Shown in pieces: positions 61,150 through 64,000 of a stretch of 64,000 nucleotides of DNA. Source of the stretch: BP-464 sp045805505 (GTDB lineage Bacteria; Actinomycetota; Thermoleophilia; Solirubrobacterales; Solirubrobacteraceae). Location: assembly GCA_045805505.1 (NCBI GenBank), contig JBJMLA010000141.1, positions 62,001 through 126,000 of the forward strand, in the 5' to 3' direction. The stretch's first letter is position 1. Every line of letters begins with the position of its first letter. A program made the translations under genes and the position numbers. A model generated the notes under the pieces. It was not told the DNA's origin. It saw nothing but the letters and a program-made list of their open reading frames with translations, and did not search any database.

Positions 61150-62088
61150 ATGCCCCGATTGATTCTGACTCTGCTGTCCGCCGCTGTCCTGATGGCCTTC
61201 ACGGCCTCCACGGCGGGCGCCAAGACCAACGTCGCCGTCGGTATCGGCGACCAGTCCTCGGCCATGTTCGCGGCCAAGGACTTCAAGGCGCTGAAGGTCA
61301 AGAAGGTGCGCTACTTCATCCGCTGGGATGCCATGAAGGTCGGCTACGCGCGCAAGGCCGCCGACGCCTACGTCGCCGCCGCCAAGAAGGCGCACGTGCG
61401 GGTCTTCATGCACATCTCGACCAACGACTACCGGCCTCGCAAGGGCCACCTGCCGAGCGTCAAGGAGTACCGCCGCTACGTCGGCAACATCGTCAAGCGC
61501 TACCACGCGAAGGGCGTGCGGGAGTTCGGCGTCTGGAACGAGGCGAACCACTACTCGCAGCCGACCTACAAGAACCCCAAGCGCGCCGCGCAGTACTTCC
61601 GCATCATGCGCTCGAAGTGCAAGAAGTGCACGATCGTCGCGCTCGACATCCTCGACCAGCCGAACATGGAGAGCTACATCCGGCGCTTCTACAAGGCGCT
61701 CAAGCCCTCCGAGCGGCGTGCCGCCAACCTGATCGGCATCCACAACTACGGCGACACCAACCGCCACCGCACGTCGGGCACCCGGCGGATCATCGCCGAG
61801 ACCCGCAAGCACAACCGCAAGGCGAAGTTCTGGTTCACCGAGACCGGCGGCCTCGTCAACCTTGGCAAGAGCTTCAAGTGCTCGACGACCCGTGCCGCCA
61901 AGGCGCTGAAGTACATGTTCACGCTGGCGCGCAAGTACAAGAGCAGCGTCAGCCGCCTGTACGCCTACAACTTCTACGGGACCAAGCCCAGCTGCAACGG
62001 CTTCGACTCGGGGTTGGTGGCGTACAACGGCAAGAAGCGCAAGGGCTACACGGTCTTCAAGACCGAGGCCCGCAAGTTCGCCCGCTGA
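61150..62088 (+). CDS. Secreted glycosidase-like TIM-barrel protein (clan A type)
   Basis: A 312-aa exported protein from ATG 61150 (signal 'LTLLSAAVLMAFTASTAGA'). The acid/base region 'VREFGVWNEANHYSQPTYK' contains the clan A W-N-E-A-N box, and 'AKFWFTETGGLVNLG' contains the nucleophile Glu in a T-E-T-G strand. It resembles GH5/GH39-type barrels. Mature protein is very Lys/Arg-rich. The substrate is unknown. It is divergent from the mce operon over a visibly AT-rich 154-nt region. Confidence 0.85.
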   Translation: MPRLILTLLSAAVLMAFTASTAGAKTNVAVGIGDQSSAMFAAKDFKALKVKKVRYFIRWDAMKVGYARKAADAYVAAAKKAHVRVFMHISTNDYRPRKGHLPSVKEYRRYVGNIVKRYHAKGVREFGVWNEANHYSQPTYKNPKRAAQYFRIMRSKCKKCTIVALDILDQPNMESYIRRFYKALKPSERRAANLIGIHNYGDTNRHRTSGTRRIIAETRKHNRKAKFWFTETGGLVNLGKSFKCSTTRAAKALKYMFTLARKYKSSVSRLYAYNFYGTKPSCNGFDSGLVAYNGKKRKGYTVFKTEARKFAR

Positions 62089-62129
62089 GCTAGGCGATCC
62101 GGCGCGCTCGCCCTATTCTCGGCGGGCGC

Positions 62130-62213
62130 GCCCGGGTAGCCCAATTGGTAGAGGCCGCGGCCTTAAAAGCCGCTGCTCGCAAGAGCGTGCGGGTTCGAGT
62201 CCCGCCCCGGGTA
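62130..62213 (+). tRNA. tRNA-Leu (TAA)
   Basis: 84-nt class II tRNA with anticodon loop CTTAAAA (anticodon TAA), long variable arm (GCTGCTCGCAAGAGCGT) and T-arm GCGGGTTCGAGTCCCGC. Acceptor GCCCGGG pairs with CCCGGGT. CCA is not encoded. It ends 6 nt before the stop of the convergent collagen-like gene. Confidence 0.95.
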
Positions 62214-62219
62214 TCCGCG

Positions 62220-63023
62220 TCAGCCGGCCAGGCGGTCTTCGCGCGGCTGCCTGGCGGCGGCCGAGTCCGTCGTCCCGCTGTAGCTGCCGGACACGACATA
62301 CCCGGACACCTGGATGTCGGTGAAGCCGGAGTCGGTCGTGCTGGCCGTGTTCTGCGTCGGCCCTCCGCCTCCCACGATGCACCACATCGGTGCGCCTGGC
62401 GTCGGCTTGTAGACGACCGGCGTGGCGAAGGTGTCGGTCTCCGTCCCGTGGGACTTGATGTTCAGGTGGGTGATGAGCCGGTGGCCTGAGGAGAACGGCT
62501 GGCAGGTCCCGCCCGGCGGGATGGTCTCGTAGTACACGTAGACCTCCCAGTCGCTGGTGTTGGTGATGGCGTTGGTGATCACGATCCGGTCGACGGCCAG
62601 CGTGGCGCTGGTCTCCGGCGTGATGGGCAGGTACTTCGAGCCGTTCTTGTAGTAGTTCGTGATGGAGCCGAGCGTGTTGAACGTCGTCGGCGGCGAGCTG
62701 GTGGGACCCGCCGGACCGGTTGCGCCCGTGTCGCCCTTGGGGCCCGCGGGACCGGCCGGGCCGGTCGCACCCGTCTCCCCCTTGGCGCCGGCAGCAGCGG
62801 CGGGCAGGACCGACGCGGGGAACTTCCCCTTGGCGTCGAGAGCCAGCAGGCGGTTGGGCTTCGGCTTGCGCGAGGCGCTGATGCCGCTCACCCTGCTCGC
62901 ATCACCCGCCTTCTTGGCGAAGGGCACGATGCCCGCGGCCATGGCGCCACCGCCCAGGACGACGAACAGGCAGAGGGTCGAAACCACGTTGGCGTAGGTG
63001 AAGGCGGCGCGGAGACGGGCCAT
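62220..63023 (-). CDS. Secreted collagen-like repeat protein
   Basis: 267 aa from ATG 63023. N-terminal anchor 'VSTLCLFVVLGGGAMAAGIV', a linker with 'RKPKPNRLLALDAKGKFPAS', about ten Gly-X-Y triplets ('GAKGETGATGPAGPAGPKGD') and a ~165-residue C-terminal beta domain with 'VYVYYETIPPGGTCQPF'. It is the third of three such proteins in the window; the C-terminal domains differ, so partners or ligands probably differ. The neighbouring sigma-factor gene is divergent, 127 nt away. Confidence 0.87.
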   Translation of the reverse strand: MARLRAAFTYANVVSTLCLFVVLGGGAMAAGIVPFAKKAGDASRVSGISASRKPKPNRLLALDAKGKFPASVLPAAAAGAKGETGATGPAGPAGPKGDTGATGPAGPTSSPPTTFNTLGSITNYYKNGSKYLPITPETSATLAVDRIVITNAITNTSDWEVYVYYETIPPGGTCQPFSSGHRLITHLNIKSHGTETDTFATPVVYKPTPGAPMWCIVGGGGPTQNTASTTDSGFTDIQVSGYVVSGSYSGTTDSAAARQPREDRLAG

Positions 63024-63150
63024 GCACGGCGACCGTACCGGCGGCGACCGGCGGGCAGGGGATTTCTCTCCGGCGGTCGAATGGCCTTGAAGGGCCGCAA
63101 CTCCCGCGTACCCTGGGGGTTGCAAGGTCCAGCAGTTCCTTTCGCGCGAA

Positions 63151-64000
63151 ATGGAAGTCAGCACACTCAAGACCGTCGGCGCCGCCGGCATGCGCGGGCC
63201 CACCCCGCTGCTTCGCCTTGCCTCGGATGAGCGCCTGGTGGTTCTGACGCGCCGCGGCAACCAGGCCGCGTTCGAGGCGCTCGTCGCCCGCTATCAGTCG
63301 CGCCTGCTGGCCTTCTGCCGGCACATGCTCGCCTCGCGCGAGGACGCCGAGGACGTGCTGCAGGAGGTCTTCGCCGCCGCGTTCAACGCGATGTGCGCCG
63401 ACGAGCGGCCGATCAACGTTCGGCCCTGGCTGTACCGGATCGCCCGCAACCGCAGCCTCAACCATCTGCGCAAGGCGACCGCGGTCGGCGTGGACTCGAT
63501 GGACATCCACGTCGCCGAGCAGGGCACGACGACGGCCGAGAAGGTCCACAAGCGCGAGGAGTTCCGGCTCCTCATGGCCGACGTCCAGACGCTGCCCGAG
63601 ACCCAGCGCACCGCGCTGCTGCTGCGCGAGATCGACGCGCTGAGCTACGAGCAGATCGCCGAGGCGATGGACACGACGATCCCGTCGGTCAAGTCGCTGC
63701 TCGTCCGCGCTCGCGTGTCGCTGGCCGAGCTGGCCGAGGCCCGCACGATGTCCTGCGAGGACGTCCGCGAGGAGCTCGGCGAGGTCGCAGAGGGCATCAA
63801 GCAGCGGATGAGCCCGCCGGTCCGGCGCCACGTCAAGCAGTGCGAGCGCTGCGGCGGCTTCCGCAAGCAGCTGCGCGACACCAACAAGGCGCTGGCGGCG
63901 ATGTTCCCGATCGGGCCGCTGCTGTTCCTCAAGAAGACCTTCCTCGCCCAGCTCGGCACGACCGCCAGCGCCGGTGGCGCCGCGGCCGGCGCGAGCTCCG
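63151..64000 (+). CDS. ECF RNA polymerase sigma factor with C-terminal zinc-finger region (3' truncated)
   Basis: Reading frame from ATG 63151 stays open to the window edge (283 codons shown). Sigma2 region: 'GNQAAFEALVARYQSRLLAF', 'SREDAEDVLQEVFAAAF', 'RPWLYRIARNRSLNHLRK'. Sigma4: 'LPETQRTALLLREIDALSYE', 'QIAEAMDTTIPSVKSLLVRA'. A zf-HC2-type segment follows ('SCEDVREELGEVAEG' and H-V-K-Q-C-E-R-C, H-x3-C-x2-C), normally part of anti-sigma factors, then a hydrophobic stretch near the edge. Sigma and anti-sigma modules may therefore be fused. The upstream promoter is shared with the divergent collagen-like gene. Confidence 0.85.
   Translation, partial: MEVSTLKTVGAAGMRGPTPLLRLASDERLVVLTRRGNQAAFEALVARYQSRLLAFCRHMLASREDAEDVLQEVFAAAFNAMCADERPINVRPWLYRIARNRSLNHLRKATAVGVDSMDIHVAEQGTTTAEKVHKREEFRLLMADVQTLPETQRTALLLREIDALSYEQIAEAMDTTIPSVKSLLVRARVSLAELAEARTMSCEDVREELGEVAEGIKQRMSPPVRRHVKQCERCGGFRKQLRDTNKALAAMFPIGPLLFLKKTFLAQLGTTASAGGAAAGASS

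Overview
The window is high-GC actinobacterial DNA with GTG and TTG starts, many 1-4 nt gene overlaps, an MCE lipid-transport operon and many secreted hydrolases. The collagen-like proteins preceded by 'RDVRDGSLTG'-type runs suggest Thermoleophilia/Solirubrobacterales; that placement is an inference. 

Layout. 1-12.6 kb: two sulfatases, an NAD-dependent epimerase, an aminotransferase-SDR operon, an amidase, a GH18-like secreted protein whose stop codon appears to have been lost to a palindromic repeat, a PhoD-like phosphatase, a DUF427 protein and a Baeyer-Villiger-type monooxygenase. 12.6-21.5 kb: minus-strand secreted enzymes (amidohydrolase-like protein, alpha/beta hydrolase, GH92 mannosidase, M6 protease) and a manganese catalase. 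21.6-28.7 kb: collagen-like protein, S15-type hydrolase, cupredoxin, LLM oxidoreductase and two secreted proteins of unknown role. 

29.0-39.1 kb is the most notable part: a ~10.0 kb integrated element inserted in the 3' half of an initiator tRNA-fMet gene. It is bounded by a perfect 44-bp direct repeat (attL/attR), has paired arm-type repeats inside both ends, a tyrosine integrase and an excisionase, and its cargo looks like antiphage defence: a 1491-aa nuclease-STAND NTPase with a helical C-terminus, and a divergent cassette of a YaaC-like protein facing an AAA ATPase plus a partner ATPase with a degenerate P-loop. Left of it lie an imperfect 80-bp duplication and several related hairpins, suggesting repeated insertion at the same tRNA. 

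39.2-51.7 kb: housekeeping and secreted genes (RTX-like protein, YpfJ-type metallopeptidase, 2-hydroxyacid dehydrogenase/Ppx-GppA pair, TPP enzyme, adenylate cyclase, HxlR regulator, M28 peptidase) and a structured intergenic region that may be an ncRNA. 51.8-61.0 kb: six consecutive mce genes on the minus strand without adjacent yrbE permease genes. 61.1-64.0 kb: a glycosidase-like protein, tRNA-Leu(UAA), a collagen-like protein and an ECF sigma factor with a C-terminal zinc-finger region that runs off the window.
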